Part shown: piece after piece, positions 1 to 5,521 of the stretch | Layout: each line of letters begins with the position of its first letter | Position numbering within the stretch: the stretch's first letter is position 1 | DNA from: an uncultured bacterium | GTDB taxonomy: Bacteria; Planctomycetota; Phycisphaerae; Phycisphaerales; SM1A02 | Direction: 5' to 3' | Assembly: GCA_903938205.1 (NCBI GenBank) | Contig: CAJACJ010000442.1 | Span: 1 to 5,718, forward strand | Length of the DNA: 5,718 bases | Program-made: the position numbers and the translations under genes | Notes under the pieces: generated by a model | Databases searched by the model: none | What the model was told of the DNA's origin: nothing | Seen by the model: only the letters and a program-made list of their open reading frames with translations

Positions 1-239
1 AGAACGCCGCCGCCAATAAACGCCATAAAAATTGCAAGCAGCAAACCAAGTCGCTGCGGACTCGGACCGCCATGATCCGCGTCGGCCGCGACCACGGAGC
101 CACCAAGCCAGCGACGAAACAGCGTGAGTTGCGCGGACTCATGTCCAAGGTCGGTCAAGATGCCTGTGAGATGCGTGGTGCAAACAACGCCGCGCTGCGT
201 GATTGCTGTGATTTTCGCTACGCTTTCATCATGCGCGCC
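1..239 (-). pseudogene. DUF1275/YoaK-like membrane protein, 5' end disrupted, truncated by window edge
   Basis: Read on the minus strand, one frame is open from base 239 to the left edge (79 codons). It contains a segment reading GVVCTTHLTGILTDLGHESA, then FRRWLGG, then the hydrophobic stretch RLGLLLAIFMAFIGGGV. The TTHxTGxxTDLG motif followed by a transmembrane helix is how I recall the DUF1275 (YoaK) family of small polytopic membrane proteins of unknown function. A TAA stop (240-242) lies in frame just upstream, and no ATG, GTG or TTG comes before the conserved core. A one-base shift would join the core to an upstream Met-Met (about 229-234), giving a family-like Met-Met-Asn/Lys-Ser. However, the residues upstream of that are charged and the family's first transmembrane helix is absent. 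I infer a truncated or frameshifted gene. A sequencing error is the alternative. The family call rests on recalled motifs only. Confidence 0.45.
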
Positions 240-305
240 TTATCAATCGATGGGCGCGTGGGGCGCATGCCCGCGGCTCATCAATCGCGATTGCAGATCA
301 ATCGC

Positions 306-311
306 AAGGAG
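306..311 (+). promoter_or_regulatory. Shine-Dalgarno site that fixes the protease start
   Basis: AAGGAG lies six bases before the ATG at 318. It is the best ribosome binding site in the window and decides the start of the M16 protease. The open frame continues upstream to an ATG at 72, but that one has no comparable site. Confidence 0.8.
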
Positions 312-317
312 AACACC

Positions 318-3242
318 ATGACAACTCAATTCAACAAATTCTTTGCGGCGATTCTATTGGCCGCGCTCGCCTTCTTCACCAGCGACAGTTTTTCGCGCGC
401 CACCATTACGCAACTGCCCAGCGATCCTGCACTCGTCACGGGGCAACTGGACAACGGCATGAAGTACATCGTCATGAAACATTCCAATCCACCTGGCCGC
501 GCCATTGTGTGGATTCACATGGGCACCGGCTCGCTGAATGAAACCGAGCAGCAACGCGGCATCGCCCATTACTTGGAGCACATGGCTTTCAACGGCTCGC
601 AGAATTTCAAGCCTGGTGAAGTGGTGCCGTTCTTTCAATCGCTTGGCATGCAATTTGGCCGCGATCAAAATGCGTTCACCAATATGGAGCAAACCACGTA
701 TCAACTTTCATTGCCCGACACCAAGCCAGAGACGCTGACTAAGGGCATGTTGTTTTTCTCAGATGTCATGTATCAACTTTTGCTTACGCCAAAAGAAATT
801 GACGCCGAGCGCCAAATTATTCAAGAGGAGCGTCGCCGCGGTTTGTCCGCCCGTCAACGCACCAGTGATTACATCATGGAGCGCATCGCGCCAGGGTCGC
901 TGTACAGCAAGCGCAACACAATCGGAACCGAGTCATCCATTAACGGCTTAACTCAGCAAGATTTCAAGGATTATTACGGCAAGTGGTATGGCGCCGCCAA
1001 CGCTACGGTCATGGTTGTGGCCGACGCTGATCCCAGCGAAGTGATCAAGGTCATTCAAAAAACATTTGGTGGCGCGCCTAAGAAAGCCAACGCAACGCCG
1101 CAAGCTTCCGGCGTGAAGGCGTATGACAAAAGTTTCGCCATTGTGGCCAGCGATCCGGAAATAAATTCCGAAACTTTTCGCATGACGCGTTTGGAACCTG
1201 CGCATCCCGCAACCACAACGGTGGCGCAGTACCGAGAAGACCTTGTTGAAAGTATCGGCGAAAGCGCAATGAATCGCAGACTTGAGGCCAAAGTTGCGGC
1301 GGGCGGAACCAGTTATCAAAGTGGTGGCGTGTCCGCTGGCAACGATGTGAACACGTTGTACAGCATGGAATTTTTGGGACGCGCCGCGCCTGGAAAGTGG
1401 AAACCCGCGTTGCAAGAACTTGCGCTGGAGTTGCAGCGCGCGCGCACGTTTGGATTTACCGCACGTGAAATTGAAGACGTTAAAAAACAAATCATGTCTG
1501 GCGCCGAGCGCTCCGTGGAAACAGAATCCACCGTTCCAGCTAGCGCGCTTGTGGCTCGCATGAATAATTCCGTCACCACTGGCGAGCCAATGATGTCGCC
1601 GCAGCAGCGACTTGATGTGTTGAAAGAGTTGCTTCCAACCATCACGTCCGATGAAATCGCGAAGCGCTTCACCAACGAGTTCAACCCAACAAATTGCGCG
1701 TTTATTGCCGTGCTTCCCGCAGGCGAGGGCGTTCCAACAGAAAGTCAACTTCTAGAATTTGCCACCGCCGCATTGGCGGTCACGCCAACGCAAGACGTTG
1801 AAGTTGCGCACGCAACTCAACTCATGTCAGAGTTGCCAAAGGCCGGCAAGGTGACAGAGGAAAATCAAAATGTTGCAAGTCAAGTGTGGTCGGGTTGGCT
1901 CAGCAACAACGCGCGCGCGCACTATCGCTTTATGGATTACCGCAAGAATGAAGTCACGGTCAATATCACGCTGATTGGCGGCGACTTGTTGGAGACCGCG
2001 GACAACCGCGGAATCACGCAGGCGGCGCAACTTGCGTGGGGTAGACCAGCCACCAAAAATTTAAGTTCAACTGACATTCGTGAACTCATGACGGGCAAGA
2101 AAGTGAATGTGCGCGGCGGTGGTGGAGGTGGCGGTGGTGGTGGCGGTCGCGGCGGCCGTGGTGGTCGTGGTGGTGGAGGCGGCGGAACTCCTGGCGCCAT
2201 CTCGCTCAGTATTTCTGGAAGCCCCGAGGAACTTGAAACCGGTTTCCAACTTGCGTACTTGTTGCTCACGCAGCCCAAGATTGAGGAGGCCGCGTTCACT
2301 CAATACAAAACCATGTCCAAACAATTCATAGAGGAGTCCATGAAAACTCCGGGCGGTTTGGGAGCGCGCGTTGCCTCGGCGTTGCCGTATCCAGACAGCG
2401 ATCCGCGCATGCAACCTGTCACGCCGGAGCAAATCGACAAAATTACGTTGCCCGCGGCGCAGGCATGGCTTGAAAAACTCATCGCTCAATCTCCAATAGA
2501 AATCGCCATTGTGGGCGACATTTCCAAGGAGCGCGCCATTGAGTTGGCCACGCATTACATCGGCGCGCTCACTTTGCGCCCGCGCGTTTCGCCAGAAACA
2601 TATATCACGCTGCGCACAATGAAACGTCCGACTGGTCCACGCATGTTTGAGAAAACGCTCGACACGCCAACCAAGCAAGCGTTTGTGTTGTCAGGTTTCT
2701 ACGGCACCGATCAAGCAAATCGTGAAGATGTGCGCGCGCTTGGCATGGCCTCGCGAATTATTTCCACGCGCATGGTCACCGAGGTTCGCGAGAAGGAGCA
2801 ACTTGTGTACAGCATTGGCGCCGCGTCGCGCGCCGCGACAACGTTTCCAGGCTTTGGCGTGTTCAGCGCCACCGCTCCAACAGAGCCCGCGAAGACGCAG
2901 CCGCTTGTGGACAAGGTCGCGTCCATGTACGCGGAGTTCGCCAAGAACGGTCCGACTGACGAAGAAATGGACATCGCCAAAAAGCAAATGGCCAACACTT
3001 TTGATGAGCAGTTGAAGGAGCCCAGCTATTGGTCGGGTCGCATTGACCTCATGACCTATCAAAATATTAATATGGACGATGTGGTGAAGGAACCCGCCGC
3101 GTACCAAGCCATCACAAGCAAGCAAGTGAAGGACACATTCGCCAAGTATTACGATCCCAAGAACGCGATTGTGGTTGTGGTGAAGCCGCAGAATTCCACT
3201 TCAACCGACAGCGACAAGCCCGCCGCAGAGCCAGGTATGTAA
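318..3242 (+). CDS. Secreted M16 (insulinase/pitrilysin) family zinc metalloprotease
   Basis: This is a 974-residue peptidase expected to cleave peptides in the periplasm or outside the cell. Residues 1 to about 28 form a signal peptide: a Lys-7 n-region, the hydrophobic run FFAAILLAALAFF, and likely cleavage near SRA/T. The inverted zinc motif HYLEH is at 84-88, with His84 and His88 as ligands and Glu87 as catalytic base. The third ligand is probably Glu170 in QIIQEERRR. The protein has the double M16 layout: active N domain about 42-190, first M16_C domain about 210-400, degenerate second N-type domain about 520-705, and second M16_C domain about 705-885. REKEQLVY (Arg824 to Tyr831) matches the Arg/Tyr substrate-binding pair of insulysin-like enzymes in spacing. 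All catalytic residues are present. Residues 599-623 are a Gly/Arg-rich insertion. The start at 318 is chosen for the AAGGAG site and the signal peptide. The 82-codon upstream extension is Cys- and Arg-rich and overlaps the DUF1275 remnant. The natural substrate is unknown. Confidence 0.93.
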   Translation: MTTQFNKFFAAILLAALAFFTSDSFSRATITQLPSDPALVTGQLDNGMKYIVMKHSNPPGRAIVWIHMGTGSLNETEQQRGIAHYLEHMAFNGSQNFKPGEVVPFFQSLGMQFGRDQNAFTNMEQTTYQLSLPDTKPETLTKGMLFFSDVMYQLLLTPKEIDAERQIIQEERRRGLSARQRTSDYIMERIAPGSLYSKRNTIGTESSINGLTQQDFKDYYGKWYGAANATVMVVADADPSEVIKVIQKTFGGAPKKANATPQASGVKAYDKSFAIVASDPEINSETFRMTRLEPAHPATTTVAQYREDLVESIGESAMNRRLEAKVAAGGTSYQSGGVSAGNDVNTLYSMEFLGRAAPGKWKPALQELALELQRARTFGFTAREIEDVKKQIMSGAERSVETESTVPASALVARMNNSVTTGEPMMSPQQRLDVLKELLPTITSDEIAKRFTNEFNPTNCAFIAVLPAGEGVPTESQLLEFATAALAVTPTQDVEVAHATQLMSELPKAGKVTEENQNVASQVWSGWLSNNARAHYRFMDYRKNEVTVNITLIGGDLLETADNRGITQAAQLAWGRPATKNLSSTDIRELMTGKKVNVRGGGGGGGGGGGRGGRGGRGGGGGGTPGAISLSISGSPEELETGFQLAYLLLTQPKIEEAAFTQYKTMSKQFIEESMKTPGGLGARVASALPYPDSDPRMQPVTPEQIDKITLPAAQAWLEKLIAQSPIEIAIVGDISKERAIELATHYIGALTLRPRVSPETYITLRTMKRPTGPRMFEKTLDTPTKQAFVLSGFYGTDQANREDVRALGMASRIISTRMVTEVREKEQLVYSIGAASRAATTFPGFGVFSATAPTEPAKTQPLVDKVASMYAEFAKNGPTDEEMDIAKKQMANTFDEQLKEPSYWSGRIDLMTYQNINMDDVVKEPAAYQAITSKQVKDTFAKYYDPKNAIVVVVKPQNSTSTDSDKPAAEPGM
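2112..2186 (+). repeat. Gly/Arg-rich low-complexity tract (GGN/CGN codons) inside the M16 gene
   Basis: Twenty-five codons encode Arg, eleven Gly, three Arg-Gly-Gly-type units and a final run of six Gly (residues 599-623). Every codon is GGN or CGN, with GGC, GGT and GGA mixed irregularly. It is therefore an imperfect and probably fairly old repeat, not a fresh single-codon expansion. It lies between the strand GKKVNV and the strand AISLSISGS of the degenerate third domain, where homologues I recall have a short loop. A flexible surface loop is the simplest reading. Confidence 0.9.
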
Positions 3243-3265
3243 ATAGGCATGTGAAGTAAAAACAC

Positions 3266-3297
3266 AGCGAGCGGAAGCGTTCAAGCTTCCGCTCGTT
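3266..3297. terminator. Bidirectional hairpin terminator between the M16 gene and tRNA-Val
   Basis: A perfect 11-bp stem (CGAGCGGAAGC at 3268-3278 with GCTTCCGCTCG at 3285-3295) closes the 6-base loop GTTCAA. One G-T and one A-T pair extend it to 3266-3297. It begins 23 bases after the protease stop. On the minus strand it follows the tRNA 3' end by about a dozen bases and is followed by TTTTT close to the stem (complement of 3258-3262). On the plus strand the U-tract is poor (TTTGCATTTG). It probably ends the tRNA transcript efficiently and may also stop the protease transcript. Confidence 0.75.
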
Positions 3298-3308
3298 TGC
3301 ATTTGTAG

Positions 3309-3382
3309 TGGGCGGTGGGGGACTCGAACCCTCGACCTCACGGGTGTGATCCGTGCGCTCTAGCCAGCTGAGCTAATCGCCC
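3309..3382 (-). tRNA. tRNA-Val (anticodon CAC)
   Basis: The minus strand folds into a 74-base cloverleaf: acceptor GGGCGAT/ACCGCCC with discriminator A, D arm GCTC/GAGC with loop AGCTGGCTA, anticodon stem CACGG/CCGTG with loop ATCACAC, variable region AGGTC, and T arm with loop TTCGAGT. T33 and A37 flank anticodon CAC, which reads GTG valine codons. The 3' CCA is not encoded (CTA follows the discriminator at base 3309), so a CCA-adding enzyme is needed. Two A-C mismatches appear, at pairs 6-67 and 50-64. Everything else pairs, so I take it as a functional tRNA. The plus-strand text GTGTGATCC resembles a His anticodon loop, but the T-loop orientation places the gene on the minus strand. Confidence 0.93.
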
Positions 3383-3412
3383 AAAAGAAACCAAATCCGA
3401 AGCAAGTGAAAC

Positions 3413-3442
3413 ATTGTAACGCTGTCAATACGTTCGAATCAA
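3413..3442 (-). promoter_or_regulatory. Candidate promoter for tRNA-Val
   Basis: On the minus strand TTGATT (3437-3442), an 18-base spacer and TACAAT (3413-3418) resemble sigma-70 -35 and -10 boxes. They would give a start roughly 25 bases ahead of the tRNA. A TTGACA also lies in the spacer (3423-3428) but has no good -10 at the right distance. Read-through from tatA, 119 bases upstream on the same strand, is the alternative source of transcription. Confidence 0.35.
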
Positions 3443-3460
3443 CGGTGAACTCTGCATTTG

Positions 3461-3480
3461 GCATTGCGCCATCGCAGTGC
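3461..3480 (-). terminator. Stem-loop 21 bases past the tatA stop, without U-tract
   Basis: GCATTGCG and CGCAGTGC pair over eight positions (one G-T) around the 4-base loop CCAT. The position just beyond tatA suggests a 3'-end or mRNA-stabilising hairpin. No run of T follows on the minus strand, so a classical intrinsic terminator is not supported. Confidence 0.35.
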
Positions 3481-3501
3481 TTCTGAACCCAATCACGCAA
3501 G

Positions 3502-3825
3502 TCAAACCTTGTTCGAAGCCTCTGATTCATGGGCTTGCGACGTGTTTTGCCCCATGGTGTTGGCTGAATTGGCGTTTGGCAGTTTGGTGGCGCCGCCAGA
3601 ATTCTGGTTCGAAGCCTGATCCATTGGCTCCTTGTTGATTTCGGAAGTCACTTCGCTCATGCCCTTTTTAAACTCGTTAATGCTCTTGCCAAAGCTGCGT
3701 GCAACTTCAGGCAGGCGACGGCCAAAGATGAGCAGGGCGACGGCGAGCAGAATGACCCACTCAAAGCCGGATGGCAAGCCAATGGCGAGCAGGGAAGAAA
3801 AATGGGTTGCTAGGAAAGTTTGCAT
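3502..3825 (-). CDS. tatA: Sec-independent protein translocase subunit TatA
   Basis: This 107-residue inner-membrane protein is expected to oligomerise with TatC (not in this window) and form the route by which folded twin-arginine proteins cross the membrane. One transmembrane helix spans about 21-34 (FEWVILLAVALLIF), with a polar Glu22 at its start. The Phe34-Gly35 hinge and the amphipathic basic helix RRLPEVARSFGKSINEFKKG (about 36-55) follow. FGxxLPE followed by an EFKKG-type helix indicates TatA and not TatB, which normally has a GPxRLP hinge. Residues 1-18 form a longer N-terminal lead than in E. coli TatA. Residues about 66-107 are an Asn/Ser/Gln-rich, probably disordered tail. The ATG at 3825 is the only Met before the helix. 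No Shine-Dalgarno precedes it (TACCATATTTGT then ATG). It is divergent from the MltA gene with a 44-bp gap, and a tRNA lies downstream on the same strand. Confidence 0.9.
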   Translation of the reverse strand: MQTFLATHFSSLLAIGLPSGFEWVILLAVALLIFGRRLPEVARSFGKSINEFKKGMSEVTSEINKEPMDQASNQNSGGATKLPNANSANTMGQNTSQAHESEASNKV

Positions 3826-3869
3826 ACAAATATGGTAACCGACTTCGCTAAAATCGCTATTTTCTCCAC
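3826..3869. promoter_or_regulatory. Divergent tatA/MltA promoter region with an AAAAT/ATTTT inverted repeat
   Basis: Only 44 bases separate the two divergent start codons, so both promoters must fit here or reach into the coding regions. AAAAT-cgct-ATTTT (3850-3863) is a short inverted repeat next to the MltA start. Possible -10-like boxes are TAAAAT (3849-3854) and TATTTT (3858-3863) for the MltA gene, and TACCAT (about 7-12 bases before the ATG) for tatA. I see no convincing -35 box. Neither start has a purine-rich ribosome site, which allows leaderless or very short leaders. All assignments are inferred. Confidence 0.4.
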
Positions 3870-5237
3870 ATGCCCATTTTCAACTATCGCAAATTCTCTC
3901 TCGCCTTCATGAGCGCCGCGCTGGCGTTGCCAGTTTTGTTTTTCGGCGCTTGCAAAACAGAAGAGCCCACTCCAGAACCCACTCCTGATTACACGCGCCA
4001 ACTTGGTCCAGGCGAAAGTGGATTACGGAAATTAGGTCCGAATGATCCGCTTCCAGATATCGGCGCCGCATGGCGCGTGCGCGATCCATTCTTGAACAAG
4101 GCCCTCGCTTATTCGCAGGGTTGGTTTCAAATGCCATCAAGCAAAACCAAATTTCCATTCATGAATGTGTGCACATGGGATCAATCGTCATCCAGCATTG
4201 TGGCCTTCCAACAAATCTTGAAAGACAGCAAATCAGAGGCTGATTTTGTTGGCGCCGTGAAACAGAATTTTGAAATTTGGCAGACCGTTGGATGGAACGG
4301 CAAGGGCACCGTGTTGTTCACCGGTTATTACAGTCCGGAGTTTCAAGGCAGCATGACCGCGACGGACCAGTTTAAATTTCCGCTGTACAAGCGTCCCGCG
4401 GATCTTGTCACTGATCCTTCAACTGGCGAGCCAAAGGGTCAGCGCGCCGCTGATGGTTCCGTGCATCCATACCCAACGCGCGCCGAAATTGAATCAAGCA
4501 ACATGTTCAAGGGAACGGAGCTTGTCTACTTGCCTAGCGCGCTTGACGCGTACATCGTGCAAGTGAATGGCAGCGCCAAAATCATTATGCCCGATGGCAA
4601 AGCAATGTTTGTTGGCTACGCCGGCAAAACGGATCGGCCGTACTCCGGTCTTGGCAAAGCATGCGTTGACTCTGGTTTAATTCCAAAGGACAAGTTGTCG
4701 CTCAAGGCGATCATGGACGAGTACAAAAAAGATCCCGCGAAAATTTCCGCCATGATGGCAAAGAACGAGTCGTATGTGTTCTTCGCAACATACGAGGGCG
4801 GCAATTGGCCAGCCGGCTCTCTTGGTTTCAAGGTCACCGAGAAGGAGACGTTGGCCACCGACAAGAAGGTGTATCCGCCCGGCGGCGTGGTGTTGGTCGA
4901 TACACAAGGCATTGATTTTGGCGGTAAAAAGCAGCGTTTCCTGAAGTTCATGCTTGATCAAGACACGGGCGGCGCCATTCAAGCGCCAGGTCGCGCGGAC
5001 ATTTACATGGGCATGGGTCCAGCTGCGGAAATTCTCGCGGGCGGTCAATACGCGGAAGGAACTATGTACTACTTCTTCCTCAAGCCTGAATTGACAAGCC
5101 AGTATCCGCTGCCTGCGTCCAGCAAATCTGGCGCGGCGCCAAAGGCTGGGGCACCTTCAACGGATGCGTCTGCGGCCAAGTCTGCCAAGAAAGCTGGCGT
5201 GAATCCACCAGCGCCAGCACCTGCTTCGCCAAAGTAA
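3870..5237 (+). CDS. mltA: MltA-type membrane-bound lytic murein transglycosylase (lipoprotein)
   Basis: This 455-residue enzyme is expected to cleave the MurNAc-GlcNAc bond of peptidoglycan, forming 1,6-anhydroMurNAc ends during wall turnover. The N-terminus is lipoprotein-like: a basic YRK at 6-8, a hydrophobic stretch 9-25, and FGAC with acceptor Cys28. Phe at -3 of the lipobox is atypical. The core matches MltA: LFTGYYSPEFQG (149-160), KFPLYKRP (169-176), HPYPTRAEI (199-207), then the barrel around VQVNGSAKI and GYAGKTDRPY (249-258), and NESYVFF (299-305). The C-terminal 3D-type segment has DTGGAI (365-370) and the catalytic Asp377 in RADIYMGMGP, equivalent to E. coli Asp308. Residues about 412-455 are an Ala/Pro/Lys-rich tail beyond the family core. 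The start at 3870 is preferred over Met14, which would lose the basic n-region. No clear Shine-Dalgarno is present. It is transcribed alone, divergent from tatA, with a terminator 29 bases after its stop. Confidence 0.9.
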   Translation: MPIFNYRKFSLAFMSAALALPVLFFGACKTEEPTPEPTPDYTRQLGPGESGLRKLGPNDPLPDIGAAWRVRDPFLNKALAYSQGWFQMPSSKTKFPFMNVCTWDQSSSSIVAFQQILKDSKSEADFVGAVKQNFEIWQTVGWNGKGTVLFTGYYSPEFQGSMTATDQFKFPLYKRPADLVTDPSTGEPKGQRAADGSVHPYPTRAEIESSNMFKGTELVYLPSALDAYIVQVNGSAKIIMPDGKAMFVGYAGKTDRPYSGLGKACVDSGLIPKDKLSLKAIMDEYKKDPAKISAMMAKNESYVFFATYEGGNWPAGSLGFKVTEKETLATDKKVYPPGGVVLVDTQGIDFGGKKQRFLKFMLDQDTGGAIQAPGRADIYMGMGPAAEILAGGQYAEGTMYYFFLKPELTSQYPLPASSKSGAAPKAGAPSTDASAAKSAKKAGVNPPAPAPASPK

Positions 5238-5266
5238 TTTCGCAGTAAATTTTCTATGAATTCTTC

Positions 5267-5303
5267 ACGTGCGTGTGCAACAACACACGCACGTTTTCTT
5301 TTT
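5267..5303 (+). terminator. Intrinsic terminator of the MltA gene
   Basis: ACGTGCGTGTG (5267-5277) and CACACGCACGT (5284-5294) form a perfect 11-bp stem around the loop CAACAA. TTTCTTTTT follows directly on the plus strand. The stem starts 29 bases after the MltA stop codon. This is a textbook Rho-independent terminator. Confidence 0.93.
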
Positions 5304-5497
5304 GTCAGTGCGCTGTTGCAATTTCATATCACGCATAAAATTTCTTGCGCGCATTTCGTCCAAGATGGTTCAACAACATTTGTAAGAAACTAGTCGCTGC
5401 TGATTCAGTGGGTGTGCGCTCTCTACAGGTTGGCGTTGTTCATGTAGCCAAAATGTATGCAGGTGAAAGCCAGTGAATGAAGTTTCTGGAAATGATT

Positions 5498-5521
5498 CAC
5501 TTTCGATCAATGTCGAAAGTG
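5498..5521 (-). terminator. Hairpin spanning the purH stop codon
   Basis: CACTTTCGA and TCGAAAGTG pair perfectly over 9 bp around a 6-base loop. On the minus strand the left arm is codons His-Phe-Arg, the loop is the final His codon plus the TGA stop, and the right arm is the first nine bases after the stop. No T-run follows (AATCATTTCC), so it may be a 3'-end hairpin and not a standard intrinsic terminator. Confidence 0.45.

Noticed and set aside
72..317. In-frame 82-codon extension upstream of the M16 protease
   Set aside because: It would bury the signal peptide, is Cys/Arg-rich without domain character, lacks a ribosome site at 72, and runs antisense to the DUF1275 remnant. The AAGGAG at 306-311 marks the real start.
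948..1748. Long minus-strand open frame (266 codons) inside the M16 gene
   Set aside because: It is fully antisense to conserved protease domains, His/Cys/Phe-rich, with no recognisable family. Such shadows are common opposite genes with biased codon use.
1937..2299. Minus-strand open frame with long polyproline run
   Set aside because: It is the antisense shadow of the GGN/CGN codons of the M16 Gly/Arg tract.
3309..3382. Plus-strand tRNA-His reading from GTGTGATCC
   Set aside because: T-loop and D-arm consensus sequences occur only on the minus strand, giving anticodon CAC (Val).
5305..5497. Search for a small gene, RNA or mobile-element end between the MltA terminator and purH
   Set aside because: Only short palindromes such as TGCGCGCA and a weak TTGCAA/TAAAAT pair with a 14-base spacer were seen. 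Nothing supports a feature.
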